A stretch of DNA of 64,000 bases from Fragilaria crotonensis (lineage: Eukaryota > Bacillariophyta > Fragilariophyceae > Fragilariales > Fragilariaceae): assembly GCA_022925895.1 (NCBI GenBank), contig JAKSYS010000017.1:124001-188000 (forward strand), read 5' to 3'. Of the stretch, positions 1-11,109 are shown piece after piece; position 1 is the stretch's first letter, and each line of letters starts with the position of its first letter. Position numbers and translations under genes: made by a program. The notes under the pieces are model-generated. The model was not told the DNA's origin. It did no database searches and saw only the letters and a program-made list of their open reading frames with translations.

Positions 1-43
1 CTAAATAAATATACGAAACGATATTGCATTTATCAAGGGGTTT

Positions 44-197
44 CGATTAGAATGCAAGGAAATGACGTCAAGGCTGACGTCACAGTATTGACCCTTTCAC
101 GTACTACCTACGGTGATACAGTACTCCAGTAAGACAGTAACATATGGACAGCGTGCTGATTGGTACGGCTCGACGTCATTTCCTTGCATTCTAATCG
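44..197. mobile_element. Short MITE (family A), 154 bp
   Basis: The ends are inverted copies of one another: CGATTAGAATGCAAGGAAAT at the left and its reverse complement at the right, with the match running on through GACGTC. The middle (about 90-135) matches, in reverse orientation, the right end of the repeat at 59,194-59,796. Two separated copies sharing both ends define a non-autonomous family. No clear target-site duplication is visible and no coding sequence fits inside. Confidence 0.7.
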
Positions 198-1244
198 GTG
201 CGCATCCTGGGTTTTCGAACCGGATGAAGTTCAGTGCGGGAGCGTACAATGCGGTACTCGATGAGTACCGGTCCGTGCTGATACTACCGGTCGTGAACGC
301 GTAAGAAGTTTTACAAATGTTGCGAACTAAACCCGAACCCGCTACAAGTATTCGAGATTCGTATTCACGCACTGTGGAATGGTGGTCTTCAATTTTGTGT
401 TCGTTGTATAGAAAGTATAATTCGTGTGTATTAGACCTACTATCATAGAGTAACAAAGGTTCGAGGTGCGACCTGCCATATAAGCAACAAAAAGCAATCG
501 TATCATATTCACAAGTTTAGCAGCGAAACACGAAACTGCGTCTCACCATCAAATCATCGATTCAGGATAGCTCCAACACAGTCAACAACACAGGGTAAGT
601 CAATGGCTTGATTGTGGCATCTTTCGTCTCTCGAAACTGTCCGCAAGTGCATTGTGTTCATGCGCGAACCCCATGCATAGTGCTGCATGTTTATGGGAAA
701 GTCGCATTTACTCGTGAGATTCTTCTTGTCTCTCGGTCTCATGGATCATCGCCATGGTCCATGTCGTCCAGCTTGTGTTTTTTGCCGAGTGTGTGACAGA
801 CATGGTCGTCATGGACATGACAGAGAAAAAAAGGGTTCGTTCTTGTTTACAAAATGTATGTTCACCCAGTTTTCCCCTTGCCACAATGGCGTCATCTTTG
901 TATGCATATATGTATGTGGTGACCACACCTTGCAGTTTGTGGTTTGTGCTACTGTACGTGTGAGATACAGTACGTACCCACACCTGTACAATACCTGTCC
1001 AGCCGCTTGTCACTACGTCACACCTGCAGGGCCAAGGTTTCCAACCACCACACTTCTGACGACCACGATGCAGTACAAGTACCTGGTTGTACAATATGTG
1101 ACTTGTGTGTATTACTTGTAGTGCAGTACTAGTAGTACCATGTACCCGCCTAACTTTCCTTTTTCATATCGCCTGTTCAACTTTCGACGTATGAATACCA
1201 GGTACTGAATACCTCCACCAACAGACTAACAGACAGACAAGGAC
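198..1244. other. Spacer, no gene seen
   Basis: Reading frames here are short, overlap on both strands and show no recognisable protein. The stretch just before 1245 should hold the promoter of the SPT-repeat gene, but no clear element was recognised. Confidence 0.5.
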
Positions 1245-4200
1245 ATGAACTGGCTGTCTCTCCTCGCAGTCCCGTGGCTGCATCTCACTGCGGTCACTGC
1301 CGACTTCCATCACCACCTTCGTCGTGACAACGACTTTGAGCACCGTTTGTTGCAGCAGACATGTCCTGCGACGACGACGTGCAATCCTATTGTTTTCTCG
1401 TGTGATGATCCTGGATACGTATCTGGTTCTGGTCCGTGTTATCAAGTAGGCCAGCCGTCGTGCCTGACGACGGGGGCAGGTGTGCGGTTCAGGAATCTTG
1501 TTTTTAATGGTGCGCAAGAAATATTCATGGGAGCTGGTGATCTTGGATTACCTACATTACGGTCGGCTAGTCATGTTGCTTGGTCAAATGGGTGCTACCC
1601 ATTCAGTTGGACATTCACACCACCACCCGCGGACACTCTCGTTCTCGCTGGCATTGGTACTCCTAATCCACTGACTATCCCCAGTGTTGCTGCTGTAGTC
1701 AATGCCAAGAGTGCTGCTCCTTCGGCTGGATGGAATGGCCTTTCCATTGCCATGACAAACCGTCCTCCTGCTGGCTACGATGGAAACGTGGATTTGTTGC
1801 AGGTTACACTGTCTAAAGCCGATGGTACTGATGAGAAATTACTGGGTGATTTCTGTGGGGTCCTCAAATCTATCTAACTTGGACCATCAAGAACTTTGAC
1901 TTCTCGGCTGGATACAAGATTTCTGGATTGATTGCGCGGAGAGGAAATTGGCCTAATAGCCTTGGTCAAGAATCAAGCAAGGTGGATCTGTCTACCATGA
2001 CGTATTGTTCCGCTTCTCCGACCGATTCTCCAACCGCTTCTCCGACCGCTTCTCCGACCGCTTCTCCGACCGATTCTCCGACCGATTCTCCAACCGCTTC
2101 TCCCACCGATTCTCCAACCGCTTCTCCCACTGATTCTCCGACCGATTCTCCAACCGATTCTCCCACCGATTCTCCGACCGATTCTCCGACCGATTCTCCG
2201 ACCAATTCTCCAACCGCTTCTCCGACCGATTCTCCGACCAATTCTCCAACCGCTTCTCCGACCGATTCTCCAACCGATTCTCCGACCGATTCTCCAACCG
2301 CTTCTCCGACCGATTCTCCAACCGCTTCTCCGACCGATTCTCCAACCGCTTCTCCGACCGATTCTCCAACCGATTCTCCGACCAATTCTCCCACCGCTTC
2401 TCCGACCAATTCTCCAACTGCTTCTCCGACCGACTCTCCGACCAATTCTCCGACCGATTCTCCAACTGCTTCTCCGACCGACTCTCCGACCAATTCCCCG
2501 ACCAAATCTCCGACCAATTCTCCCACCGCTTCTCCGACCAATTCTCCCACCGCTTCTCCGACCAATTCTCCCACCGCTTCTCCGACCAATTCTCCCACCG
2601 CTTCTCCGACCAATTCTCCAACCGCTTCTCCCACCGCGACATGTCCTGCGACGACGACGTGCAATCCTATTGTTTTCTCGTGTGATGATCCTGGATACGT
2701 ATCTGGTTCTGGTCCGTGTTATCAAGTAGGCCAGCCGTCGTGCCTGACGACGGGGGCAGGTGTGCGGTTCAGGAATCTTGTTTTTAATGGTGCGCAAGAA
2801 ATATTCATGGGAGCTGGTGATCTTGGATTACCTACATTACGGTCGGCTAGTCATGTTGCTTGGTCAAATGGGTGCTACCCATTCAGTTGGACATTCACAC
2901 CACCACCCGCGGACACTCTCGTTCTCGCTGGCATTGGTACTCCTAATCCACTGACTATCCCCAGTGTTGCTACTGTAGTCAATGCCAAGAGTGCTGCTCC
3001 TTCGGCTGGATGGAATGGCCTTTCCATTGCCATGACAAACCGTCCTCCTGCTGGTTATGATGGAAACGTGGATTTGTTGCAGGTTACACTGTCTAAAGCC
3101 GATGGTACTGATGAGAAATTACTGGGTGATTTCTGTGGGGTCCCTCAAATCTATCTAACTTGGACCATCAAGAACTTTGACTTCTCGGCTGGATACAAGA
3201 TTTCTGGATTGATTGCGCGGAGAGGAAATTGGCCTAATAGCCTTGGTCAAGAATCAAGCAAGGTGGATCTGTCTACCATGACGTATTGTTCCGCTTCTCC
3301 GACCGCTTCTCCGACCGATTCTCCGACCGCTTCTCCGACCGATTCTCCAACCGCTTCTCCCACCGATTCTCCAACCGCTTCTCCCACCGATTCTCCAACC
3401 GCTTCTCCGACCGATTCTCCAACCGCTTCTCCGACCGGCTCTCCAACCGCTTCTCCGACCGATTCTCCAACCGCTTCTCCGACCGATTCTCCGACCGACT
3501 CTCCGACCGATTCTCCGACCGATTCTCCGACCGCTTCTCCGACCGATTCTCCAACCGCTTCTCCCACCGATTCTCCGACCAATTCTCCAACCGCTTCTCC
3601 GACCGATTCTCCGACCGATTCTCCAACCGCTTCTCCGACCGATTCTCCAACCGATTCTCCGACCAATTCTCCAACCGATTCTCCCACCGCTTCTCCCACC
3701 GATTCTCCCACCGATTCTCCAACCGATTCTCCAACCGATTCTCCAACCGATTCTCCAACCGATTCTCCAACCGCTTCTCCGACCGACTCTCCGACCAATT
3801 CTCCAACCGTTTCTCCCACCGCTTCTCCGACCAATTCTCCCACCGCTTCTCCAACTGCCTCTCCGACCGACTCTCCGACCAAATCTCCAACCGCTTCTCC
3901 GACCGACTCTCCGACCAATTCTCCCACCGCTTCTCCAACTGCCTCTCCGACCGACTCTCCGACCAAATCTCCAACCGCTTCTCCGACCGATTCTCCGACC
4001 GATTCTCCGACCGACTCTCCGACCGATTCTCCAACCGCTTCTCCGACCAAATCTCCAACCGCTTCTCCGACCGACTCTCCGACCAATTCTCCCACCGCTT
4101 CTCCAACTGCCTCTCCGACCGACTCTCCGACCAAATCTCCAACCGCTTCTCCGACCGACTCTCCGACGAATTCTCCCACCGCTTCTCCGACCGACTCTCC

Positions 4201-4894
4201 GACCGACTCTCCGACCAATTCTCCCACCGCTTCTCCGACCGACTCTCCGACCAATTCTCCCACCGCTTCTCCGACCAATTCTCCCACCGCTTCTCCGACC
4301 GATTCTCCCACCTCTTCTCCGACCAATTCTCCAACTGCTTCTCCCACCGCTTCTCCGACCAATTCTCCCACCGCTTCTCCGACCAAATTTCCCACCGCTT
4401 CTCCGACCAATTCTCCCACCGCTTCTCCGACCAAATTTCCCACCGCTTCTCCGACCAATTCTCCGACCGATTCTCCCACCGTTTCTCCGACCAAATTTCC
4501 CACCGCTTCTCCGACCGATTCTCCCACCGCTTCTCCCACCAAATTTCCCACCGCTTCTCCAACCGATTCTCCCACCGCTTCTCCGACCAACTTTCCCACC
4601 GCTTCTCCGACCGATTCTCCCACCGCTTCTCCGACCAAATTTCCAACCGACTCTCCGACCGATTCTCCCACCGCTTCTCCGACCAAAGTTCCCACCGACT
4701 CTCCGACCGATTCTCCGACCAAGAAGCCAACCGCTTCTCCGACCAATTTTCCCACCGCTTCTCCGACCAATTCGCCAACCGCTTCTCCGACCAAGAAGCC
4801 AACCGCTTCTCCGACCAGAAAGCCAACCGCTTCTCCGACCAAGAAGTCAACCAAAAAGCCATCCAAAAAACCAAAAGGACAAGCCTCCATCTAG
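1245..4894 (+). CDS. Secreted SPT-repeat protein with two Cys domains; one frameshift
   Basis: The start at 1245 gives a signal peptide (MNWLSLLAVPWLHLTAVTA) and then a propeptide-like stretch ending in LRRDNDF. The order is Cys domain A (about 1358-2010), an SPTx tract, Cys domain B (2638-3291), a longer SPTx tract, and a Lys-rich tail (KKPSKKPKGQ). The two domains differ by only a few bases. Copy A lacks one C in the run near 1861, where B reads TCCCTC and A reads TCCTC, so the frame stops at 1877 and reopens from 1928. The domain (CPATTTCNPIVFSC at its start, MTYC at its end) is not one I recognise. Pro/Ser/Thr tracts of this kind occur in secreted and wall proteins of stramenopiles, so a cell-surface role is an inference. 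The lost C may be decay or an assembly error, because everything downstream is open. Confidence 0.75.
1358..2010 (+). repeat. Cys-domain duplicate, copy A
   Basis: This is a direct repeat of 2638-3291 at an offset of 1,280 bp (1,281 after the indel). I see only a few substitutions, for example GCTGCT versus GCTACT, and one single-base indel. The duplication is recent or kept alike by gene conversion. Confidence 0.9.
2012..2637 (+). repeat. 12-bp tandem repeat encoding SPTx, about 52 units
   Basis: The unit is TCTCCGACCGAT with third-base variants and encodes Ser-Pro-Thr-x, where x is mostly Asp, Ala or Asn. Because the period is a multiple of three, all six frames stay open, which produces long false frames on the other strand. 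Confidence 0.95.
2638..3291 (+). repeat. Cys-domain duplicate, copy B
   Basis: This is the direct repeat of 1358-2010. It keeps the extra C and stays in frame into the second SPTx tract. Confidence 0.9.
3292..4860 (+). repeat. 12-bp tandem repeat encoding SPTx, about 130 units
   Basis: This is the same unit as 2012-2637. The composition changes along the tract: Asp and Ala dominate early, and Lys, KF and KK units appear toward the 3' end, giving a basic C-terminus. Short higher-order blocks recur, for example around 3900-4150. Confidence 0.95.
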
Positions 4895-5298
4895 GTCTTG
4901 CTTTTCCAATTTGCCCTACATAACACGACACGAGCATCATGTCTCCCGAATCTATCTAGACTGAAATAAGTCTGCCTGGCTCTCCTTCAGTGACCAAACA
5001 AAAAGATTCTTTAGCACATAGTGTGAGAAGATAACAAATAAATGTAGTATGTGTACAAGATAAATCGCAACGGTACGATACTCATGCTCTGAAGATGGGA
5101 CCACTCACCTCTACAAGCTACTTGTACTTTCTACTAGCTAGGGTATCATAGTAGACAATAGACTACCGGTAGCACAGGGATCTACTGTACTGTCATACAT
5201 GGCACTGGAAACTGGTCACGGATGGTCACACGGATCAATGAAAGGCTTGTGGTCAGTGGTCATACATTTTATATCATACATGACAAGAATTCTTGATT
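4895..5298. other. Spacer after the SPT gene, no gene seen
   Basis: The presumed 3' region of the SPT-repeat gene includes an AATAAA-like run near 5036. Nothing else was recognised. Confidence 0.4.
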
Positions 5299-5753
5299 GA
5301 GCATCGGAATGGACTCGATTCTTTATCCATTGTGTTCCCCGTAGACATGCGAGGGTTGGCGACTGCTATCTACTCGAACATAATGGAGCACGTTGTTACG
5401 CACTTTCGGGAACAACGGAGACTCTTTGATGATTCGATTTACGACTTGCAAATCGGAACATACAACGATGCGCTCATCACCATTGGACCCGATAGGCTTT
5501 TGGCAGATGCGTTGGAACTGCTTCACGACCACAAACTCTCTGCTATACCAGTTGTGGATGTGAATGGAAACATAATGAGCGGCTACAGTCGGTCGGATAT
5601 AACCTTTCTCTTGGCAACCGGAAATGATGCCGAAGATGCCATTGCCAATTTAGATTTGACACTGGCCGATATCATTGCTCAACAGCTACCCGATATGGTC
5701 ACATCGGACGCCTTGCACACGTGCAGCAAGGGACACACGTTACAGAGCATCAA
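5299..5753 (+). pseudogene. Detached internal piece of an AMPK-gamma gene
   Basis: This matches 41,309-41,763 of the complete AMPK-gamma gene closely, from the segment HRNGLD to HTLQSI. It holds the middle CBS motifs (THFREQRRLFDDSIYDLQ, LSAIPVVDVNGN) but lacks exon 1, the first CBS repeat and the C-terminal CBS strand. After 5753 the sequence becomes unrelated and the frame stops at 5784. Neither end sits at a splice site, so this is a DNA-level fragment and not a retrocopy. It is unlikely to work. Confidence 0.85.
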
Positions 5754-5784
5754 CAAACCCTCTGTAACGCAAAATAAGTGGTGA

Positions 5785-7180
5785 AGAGAATCGATTTCCA
5801 CATCCATCTGAAAGAGGATTGCAGATTCATCGGCTGGATCGTGTTGAGACATGCCATCAAATGCTGTTCCCTTGGGCGCGTCGGACTTGTGAACGGTCGC
5901 ACCACCAGAACAGAGACGCAAGATTTCGTTTTTATTTTTTTAAAAAAAACCTAATATATATCATTTTAACGTGCTGCCGCTTCTTCCGGATTCTGCTTTC
6001 ACGTTTCGACAATAAACTGGTCTCACAAATATATATTGATTCGGCTAGTTAGTAGTAACCTAGCCACCTGCAAGATCAAACCAATCACTGCTTGATGGCT
6101 GACCTTGCGGTTGTCGTTGATGATATCTCATAGGTCAATTCATATAGGTAGTATGAATCAACCAGTGTAATGGGGGAACAGTAGCACAGTACCCAAGTAC
6201 CGTTCTGTATCTATCCCTCCTCAGGGCATGCATCGACGCATGGGTTCGCGAAAGTTCTTGTCCTGAGCCGAAAGGGTTGTTCTCCTTGAGTCCCACTTCC
6301 ATTCCATCTCGTCGGACCTAAGTCAACGGCCGAGCGGGAATGATGTCGGGAGGAAATGTACCTGCTCGAGTGAGTCGCTTCCCAGAAGCGTCACGCTCGA
6401 TCGATCGGTCCAAAATAGTGACTTCCAAGTCCGAGTTATATCGCTCGAACTTATAACTCGGACTTTGAACTCGAAACCCCCCTCCGGGAGAAGCACCACT
6501 CGCGGAGGAAAGAAAAGGGATGGTGGGTGGGGAAAATAAAAACTGCTTGATGGCTTCGCTAGCGATAGGCCTTGGATGTACGGTCCGAAGATAAAGGCTA
6601 GAGCCAAAAAGAGTGAACGGTGTGTCGTCCTGCTGCCCTTTTGATGAGTAACTGGTAACTGATCACTTCTCAGTAACTGGTTTCCATCGGTAAAGGCAGC
6701 CTTCACGTAACCTGATGGCTTGGTGTGTAACTCACGGACAAAATCTGTCTTGTTCCTTTTCTGTAGTCCAGCAACAGAAGTATTGTTGGCACATGATCTG
6801 TGGACCACCGATGGCCACTACTACGTCATGATAGAACCTTTTTTGCAAAGCGGTGCATGTGTCAGACGTAGTAGAAAAGGAGTGAATCGAATCAACATAT
6901 ATTATAAGTTACCGGTGTACTGTCTCTTGTGCCCCAGTATCCATCTTGACCTGTAGGTACGCGGAGGACTTAGAAGGTCGACTCGCACGACTCGACATAA
7001 TCCCTGTAGGATCACGTCCAGTAAATTCCATTCCACCGCTGTAACCTACCGTATGGGATCAAAATACGACCGTATAGACCGCACACCTGTAGTAGCATTC
7101 GTTCGTGCCCGTCGCATACTTTCTCTGAACACTGGTGCATTTGTAGCTAACCAATTGCGAGTGACCCATAAAGGGCGTTG
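5785..7180. other. Spacer with one strong hairpin, no gene seen
   Basis: No frame here looks like a protein. A perfect 14-bp inverted repeat, AAGTCCGAGTTATA, with an 11-base loop lies at 6427-6465. Confidence 0.4.
6427..6465. repeat. Perfect 14-bp hairpin
   Basis: The arms at 6427-6440 and 6452-6465 are exact reverse complements around an 11-base loop. No neighbouring gene explains it. Confidence 0.6.
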
Positions 7181-7186
7181 CATATG

Positions 7187-9690
7187 CTAATGTTCTTCTC
7201 GATAAAGTAATTCTTGTATGCGAGGCTCCATCTGATTCCGATTGTTATATACCTCCCGTAATTCCCGTTGGATCTCATGACGTTCTGCTTGCGCTCGTGT
7301 CTCTATGTCTCGCCCATGCACTTCCTCATTTCGTAATTTCCATAGCTTCTCCCACTGCTTCCATATTTTCGCGATAAACTGTTTCTGCCATGTCTCTCCG
7401 CTCCGACGATCCGCCGTGCCCGTTTGCTGACGCAGCCGTCGATAATACTCCTCTTGTATCAGACTCCATGTTGTGCCGAAACGTCCGTTTATAAGCTGTC
7501 GCCATCCAATTCGGTTTTGTTGTATAATAACTTCGCAAACATCGGTATGATACAACACTGGGGATACCAAAATATCGGGTTCATCAGTGCGCATCCACTC
7601 TTGGATAGCCTCGTTCCATAAGTGGCGTAGCAATGGATATGTCTCTGCCTTGTCATGAAACATATTGATTTCTTGAAGAAACTTATCTCGCCACCGCTGT
7701 CGACTCGCAGCTCCGCATTTCATAACGTGGTCGCGAACCTCTGTCAAACAAGGACAACACGGGCATGTACGATGTCCTTTATCAAATCAATTTAACCGTC
7801 CCAATGTCGGTAAGCACTCGTGAACCATTTTTGTGATATGAACTCTTTTCTTGATAAACAATTGCATGGACTTCCCGTGTGCGCTCCAATTGATCGACTG
7901 CATGACATTGTCTTCGAATCCATATTTGTGCTTGATATATTGTTGTAGCTGGGAACTCGTTGCCCGTCGTCGAATGTTCGTGACATATCGCGCAGTCAAC
8001 GTACCTTCTGGATAGATTAGGTGAGTACCGGTGGTTGGTGACATCAATGCAAACGGGTGAGCCCGACCAAGTGCTGTTTGATACCGTCCGGCCATGTGAT
8101 CAGCGTCGACGTTCATTTGTGCCATCTGGTTGAGTTGTCTATAACTTTTGTCATTATCTTGATGACCCTTAACATACACCAGTTGTACAAATGGCAATCC
8201 TCGCAATGTGTTTCGAATTTCTGTCAATAAGTCCCATTCCGGTATCATTGGATCAAGTGGTGGTAAATCGTCTGGAAGTGACCGTGCTTCATGCATAGTA
8301 TTTTGTGAGGTTATATCGCGCCCAAAAAGCGTATCGAGCATACTTTGACTGTCTGTTCCAACAGTACCAGCCCATGTGCAGAAGAGATCTGTGCATGCGG
8401 CAATACGGATCAAAAAACGTAAGATTGCCAGCATTCCGCTGCATTCCGCTCGATATGAATACATTACCAATCCTCTGGATGGTCCCATGCCTGATGCAAC
8501 GCGATGACCCTCCAAGTTCCGGATTACCCAACCGAATGTCCCGTTGGTCCCAAATTTTTCCGATCCATCGCTCCCTGCTCTGAAGCCGTTTTGAAGTGCG
8601 ACGCAACTAGTATGCGGTTCATGGATCAATTCAGTGTGTCGAAGTAAATCGACTTCCCATGGATCCAGGCTGAGAATGTATTCGCCGAACGTTCTGGGTA
8701 ATGGCTGTGCTAATGATACTTGAAGCGACGTCGCGCGATGGGTCAAAATCCACTGATTATTATCCAATCCTTGTACCTCAACAGGCGTCGCCTTGGGATG
8801 TATTTGAGCTCTCGGAATCACGGTTCCCTGTTCTGTGAATTGATTCATCTGTGTTCGAATATTAGTTATATAATCTCCGTCTGACGTTCGCACATACAAA
8901 GTGTTTGCGTGAAGGTATGCAAAGTGGATGAGTCGACTGTTTGTAATAGAGAGATACCACTCGCCCAGAGGTTGTTTTAAAGTTCCATCGGGATTACTCC
9001 AAATAGCATTTGCTTTCTTCCACAGTGCCCACTCTGCTTGTCCTGGAATTTCTTGATTGACTGTGAGCCATTTGGAGACGCTGCTTATTAAAGATATCGC
9101 TCCGTTAAGCTTTGTCTTGTCTAATGATCTGCCCGTTGCCGTCGTTAAATCAGAAAGAGTTAATGCCCCTAAATACATCCGACAATAATTCAAACGTCTG
9201 ATATCCTTCTTCGTGAACAATCGAGACGCGATGATGCGATCCATAATAAATTCGTCGTATTGGCGTTCCAACGGTGCAACTCCGGTGGCGTCCAATTGTA
9301 GTCCGGCATTGATATACGCCAAATACTCCCGCAACGAGCATAACCATTTCGATTCGAGGTGTGGCATATCTTGATGCACGTCCTCAAGTATCGGTGTTGA
9401 TGTGCCAGCGCAGTATTGTGCCCAGGAAACCACGCACCGCAGTAAGCGACCTGCTGTAGATTGCTGCCTCCAATGCCGCATGAAACAATTGAACTTGTCC
9501 AATGCCTTGTTGATCGTACAGTCGTCGGAAGTTGGCACCTCCAAGTTCCAAGGGACCATAAAGGATATCACGTTTAGTATTCCGATTGTACCCACACTTT
9601 GCAAAAATAATTGACATTGCTTTCCGCTGAATATTGTCTAATTGTTGCCGTGTGAAATATGATGTTGCCAAGGGATACCCATGGGTTGCG
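7187..9690 (-). mobile_element. 5'-truncated LINE fragment with RNase H
   Basis: On the minus strand the segment begins in the post-RT connection region (GYPLATSYFTRQQLDNIQ, then CGYNRNTKRD and FGPLELGG-like YGPLELGG). It continues through a long linker into an RNase H domain with AGSDGSEKFGTNG, an Asp in GTDSQSMLDTL, a Glu in YRAECSGML, and KGHQD. It ends in a Cys/His motif (CPCCPC...H...C) and a basic tail. This order is that of stramenopile non-LTR retrotransposons. The RT palm itself is missing. One frame change lies near 9490 and one in-frame TGA near 7788. No poly-A tract or target duplication was seen at the 3' side. The left and right ends are approximate. Confidence 0.7.
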
Positions 9691-11109
9691 TACTTGAACT
9701 GTGAAGCGTAGTCGAAGCAATGAAGATAGACCGACAAATCATCACCGGCCTGACATGGCAGAAAAATCATGTGAATGAGCCCATCCTTATCTTTCTGGAC
9801 GTAACCATGGTTCTGTTTTCCACCCGCCTGGAAGAGATTCAACTCAACCGGAGGAGCGTCTTGGTCTTGAAATGCCCATCCATTGAAGGTTGGGAAAAGG
9901 GCATTGAGATCGACATCCTGCGCATCGTATAGAATGTATCCATTCGGCGCAACCGTTGGTTTGCGACGAGGAAAAAGGACTCATCCACACCGACAGGATC
10001 GGTATCACCAGTATTGCCATTTGTTTCTTCGCAAGTAATTTTGTACTCCAAATCGTCTCCATAGTCATAATTAAAAATCATGGTGGTCGTCTTCGGCACC
10101 AAAGCCAAATCAGAAAGCATTGTCCTGTTGGCACGACGTTCCGATTGACAAGGAAAATCTCCAGATTCGTAGACTCTCCTTCCCGGCAGGAGACGAATGT
10201 TCCACATGTGAGCATCGGCTGATTCGTTTCTTCCAATCGTCGTTTCTCGACAGATAACATCAACTAAATCGTAAAGCGTCTGCGTGGAGAGAACTTGCAC
10301 TTGAACTGGAGAATGAGATACGCTAAAGGTCAAAATGCGCGCGGCGCCTTTTGCCTTTTAGCAGCTGGAGCTGAAGATGAGTCATTCACATTGGCATTGG
10401 TATCAACTGCTTCGAGTCTGCGATGGAATTCGGGTTCGTTCATGGCAATGGCGGTGTGCAATGTGCGATGACTGTTCTGATTGTTCTGATTGTTCACGTC
10501 CTTGCAAGTATGAGGATGAGCAATTATGAAATGATCATGAATGTGATTATTTTGCCTCGCGCCTCCACCGGTATCTTTGGGCCACGGAGCGCGCCACCTT
10601 GAAGACAGCATTTCTTCCTGTGACGGTAGACACTCCCTGGGTGAGCGATGGGGAAGGTGTTGCCCGACGCCATCAATACAATGGCTCTTCCTTTTCTGGG
10701 TGCACTCCTGTTCTTTGTGATCAGTTGCTTTCCGGGTGGCCGTGCTCGTCTTCTTGCTCGCACGACGTTTTGCACGACGTTTCGCGATATAGATGTCAGG
10801 GCACTTCTTGTTTTTCAGAACAAGAACATTGTTATCGAGAGCCTTGCTTGTTTTTGCGGCGGCAGCATCAGCGATGCCGCCGTTGTTCCCAACGCCATTT
10901 GCGGTCTTCACTGCCTTCCCGGTATTCCCATTCGATACCCCCTCCCGAACAGATTCGTCAACATTCGGGCACAGCTTGTTGTTCTCCGTAAATGATGACG
11001 CGGGAAAAAGTCTTGGGGAGTCACCCATGAGTAGAACCGCTGTGCGAGACGAGGACGTCCTCCTCTTTAGAGCGATACGAGCAATGTCATTACTCGGATT
11101 TGGAAACAT
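9690..11109 (-). pseudogene. Broken pRiA4b ORF-3-like gene
   Basis: The N-terminal half (10,330-11,109) is low-complexity and basic, with runs such as AKRRAKRRASKK. The domain part contains TLYDLVDVICRETTIG, HMWNI, RANRTMLSDLAL and YDYGDDLEYKI. These fit the pRiA4b ORF-3-like fold (PF07929), a family widespread in diatoms and of unknown cellular role. Two frame changes are visible, near 10,335 and near 9,955, where the reading continues as PNGYILYDAQDVDLNALFP. The gene then runs into LINE sequence near 9,690, so its natural C-terminus is absent. Start choice is uncertain; the ATG at 11,109 is the first in frame. Probably a dead copy. Confidence 0.6.

Noticed and set aside
97-456. 119-residue minus-strand frame
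   Set aside because: Most of it lies in a MITE and the rest has no protein character.
687-1121. Overlapping frames on both strands
   Set aside because: Cys/His-rich by chance composition, no domain, and both strands open equally.
2012-4860. Possible CRISPR-like array
   Set aside because: The units are contiguous 12-bp codon repeats with no unique spacers, inside a eukaryotic gene.
1966-4940. Long open frames on the minus strand and in the other plus frames across the SPTx tracts
   Set aside because: A 12-bp repeat leaves all frames open; only the SPTx frame links to a signal peptide and to the Cys domains.
5293-5784. An independent small CBS-domain gene
   Set aside because: Both ends break off inside the AMPK-gamma coding sequence, so it is a fragment.
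6323-6808. 161-residue minus-strand frame
   Set aside because: No domain or homologue recognised, and it spans the strong hairpin at 6427-6465.
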